A DNA stretch of 5,936 nt from Actinomycetales bacterium Ga0077552 (GTDB lineage: Bacteria; Actinomycetota; Actinomycetes; Actinomycetales; Microbacteriaceae). The stretch covers positions 1-5,936 of the forward strand of contig LNFD01000321.1 of NCBI GenBank assembly GCA_001464255.1. Direction: 5' to 3'. Below, one piece after another: positions 4,857 to 5,936 of the stretch. Below the pieces are notes generated by a model. That model saw only the letters and a list, made by a program, of their open reading frames with translations. It ran no database searches and was not told the DNA's origin. The position numbers and the translations under genes are program-made. Within the stretch, counting starts at the first letter, position 1, and each line of letters starts with the position of its first letter.

Positions 4857-5936
4857 CTACTTCGCGTCGCTGTAGCGCTGCACGGCGGCGACCGTGACCG
4901 GGAAGCTCACGGGGCTCGCCCCGAACACGATGCGCCCGGCGTCGACCGCCGCCTCGCAGAGCGCCCGCTCGACCTCGTCGACGCGGTCGAGCGGGCTGTG
5001 CACGATGAGCTCGTCGTGCACGAAGAACACGAGGTGCGGTTGTGCCGTCAGGGGGCCCGCCTCGGGGTTCCAGAGCCGGCGACGCACCCCTGCCATCCAG
5101 GCGAGGGCCCACTCGGCCGCTGTGCCCTGCACGACGAAGTTGCGCGTGAAGCGCCCCCACGAGCGGGCCGCCCCGCGGGCCGCGCGACCCTCGGCCTCGC
5201 TCGCGCCCTCGGCGCCCGCCTCGTGCTGGCGTTCGCGCCAGGCCGCCGACGGAGCAGGCGAGGTACGGCCGAGGCGCGTCGCGACGCGCTCGCCGCGCTC
5301 CCCCGCTCGGGCCGCGGCCTCGACGTAGCCGATCGCCTGCGGGAACGAGCGCGCGAGCCGCGGCAGCACCTGCGCGCTCACCCCCGTCGTTCCGCCGTAC
5401 ATGGCCCCGAGCATCCCGACCTTGGCGTGCTCGCGCGACGACACCGCGCCGCTCTCGACGATGCCCGCGTACAGGTCGACTCCCGCCCCGGCGCGCGCCA
5501 TCGCGGCGTCGCCCGACAGGGCGGCGAGGATGCGCGGCTCGAGCTGCGCCGCATCCGCCACGACGAGCGCCCACCCGGGGTCGGCGTGCACGGCCGCGCG
5601 CACCTGCCTCGGCAGCTGCAGGGCTCCCCCGCCGTCGGATGCCCAGCGCCCGGTGACGACCCCGCCCGGCACGAAGGTCGGCCGGAACCGCCCGTCGCGC
5701 ACCCACTCGTCGAGCCAGTTCCAGCCGTTCGCCGTGTGCAGGCGGCTGAGCGTCTTGTACTGCAGCAGGGGCGCGATCGCGGGGTGGTCGAGCCGCTTCA
5801 GCTCGGCCGAGCGGGTTGTGGCGACCTCGAGCCCGGCGCGCCGCAGCGCCTTGACGAGCTCGGGGGGCGAGTCGATCGGCAGCGGGCCGACCCCGAGCAG
5901 CCGCTCGACCTCCGCGGCGAGCGCGTCGAGCCGCTC
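4857..5936 (-). CDS. Family A DNA polymerase (PolA-like, likely bifunctional 3'-5' exonuclease/polymerase), C-terminal part
   Basis: The frame is open from the window edge at 5936 to the TAG at 4857-4859, giving 359 residues of a polymerase I-type catalytic domain. Its order matches E. coli Pol I. After TGRWASDGGGALQLP comes motif A, VVADAAQLEPRILAALSGD, with catalytic Asp (codon 5553-5555) and steric-gate Glu (5538-5540). Motif B, SREHAKVGMLGAMYGG, has Lys at 5421-5423 and Tyr at 5397-5399. QGTAAE follows, then motif C, FFVHDELIVH (Asp 5013-5015). Motif A is AAQLEP rather than the usual YSQIEL, so this is probably the divergent actinobacterial paralogue rather than housekeeping PolA. The true start and any exonuclease domain lie beyond the window; a GTG at 5700-5702 is internal, as homologous sequence such as the LLQYKTLSRL stretch precedes it. 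A probable role is repair or gap filling. Confidence 0.88.
   Translation of the reverse strand, partial: ERLDALAAEVERLLGVGPLPIDSPPELVKALRRAGLEVATTRSAELKRLDHPAIAPLLQYKTLSRLHTANGWNWLDEWVRDGRFRPTFVPGGVVTGRWASDGGGALQLPRQVRAAVHADPGWALVVADAAQLEPRILAALSGDAAMARAGAGVDLYAGIVESGAVSSREHAKVGMLGAMYGGTTGVSAQVLPRLARSFPQAIGYVEAAARAGERGERVATRLGRTSPAPSAAWRERQHEAGAEGASEAEGRAARGAARSWGRFTRNFVVQGTAAEWALAWMAGVRRRLWNPEAGPLTAQPHLVFFVHDELIVHSPLDRVDEVERALCEAAVDAGRIVFGASPVSFPVTVAAVQRYSDAK

Noticed and set aside
4537..5706. 389-residue - strand frame overlapping the polymerase
   Set aside because: Arg/Ala/Gly-rich; the correct phase carries polymerase motifs A, B and C.
1..5936. Mobile element, CRISPR array, toxin-antitoxin, defence system, tRNA or rRNA
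   Set aside because: No transposase or integrase, regularly spaced repeats, paired small genes or RNA gene signatures seen; the contents are core metabolism, regulation and DNA synthesis.

Overview
The window is GC-rich (about 70% G+C by eye) with dense, housekeeping-type genes. The order fabD-fabH-acpP-fabF followed by a convergent DUF3145 gene, plus an actinobacterial-type family A DNA polymerase, points to an actinobacterium. The protein style suggests Micrococcales, most likely Microbacteriaceae; this placement is inference from gene order and remembered family resemblance, not from a search.

Left part (1-3487, + strand): the core of a type II fatty acid synthase cluster. The 3' portion of fabD (malonyl-CoA:ACP transacylase) overlaps fabH (KAS III, chain initiation) by ATGA. 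After 87 bp comes acpP (acyl carrier protein), and after a further 97 bp with a strong GC-rich hairpin comes fabF (KAS II, elongation). FabD loads malonate on ACP, FabH condenses a primer acyl-CoA with malonyl-ACP, and FabF carries out later condensations. All catalytic residues I looked for are present. A T-tailed terminator closes the cluster and is bracketed by an 18-bp inverted repeat.

Middle part (3553-4853): a DUF3145 protein on the - strand and a PadR-family regulator on the + strand diverge from a 218-bp control region, the longest gap in the window. That gap holds a 22-bp near-palindrome with a third adjoining half-site, a plausible - strand promoter overlapping it, and a -10 box placed so that the PadR mRNA would be leaderless.

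Right part (4857-5936, - strand): the C-terminal 359 residues of a DNA polymerase I-like protein, probably the actinobacterial 'bifunctional 3'-5' exonuclease/DNA polymerase', whose N-terminal part lies outside the window. It converges on the PadR gene with only 3 bp between stop codons.

I see no mobile element, CRISPR array, RNA gene or defence cassette, and no convincing sign of a wholly new system. The items most worth a second look are the DUF3145/PadR control region, the repeat around the fab terminator, and the acpP-fabF hairpin.
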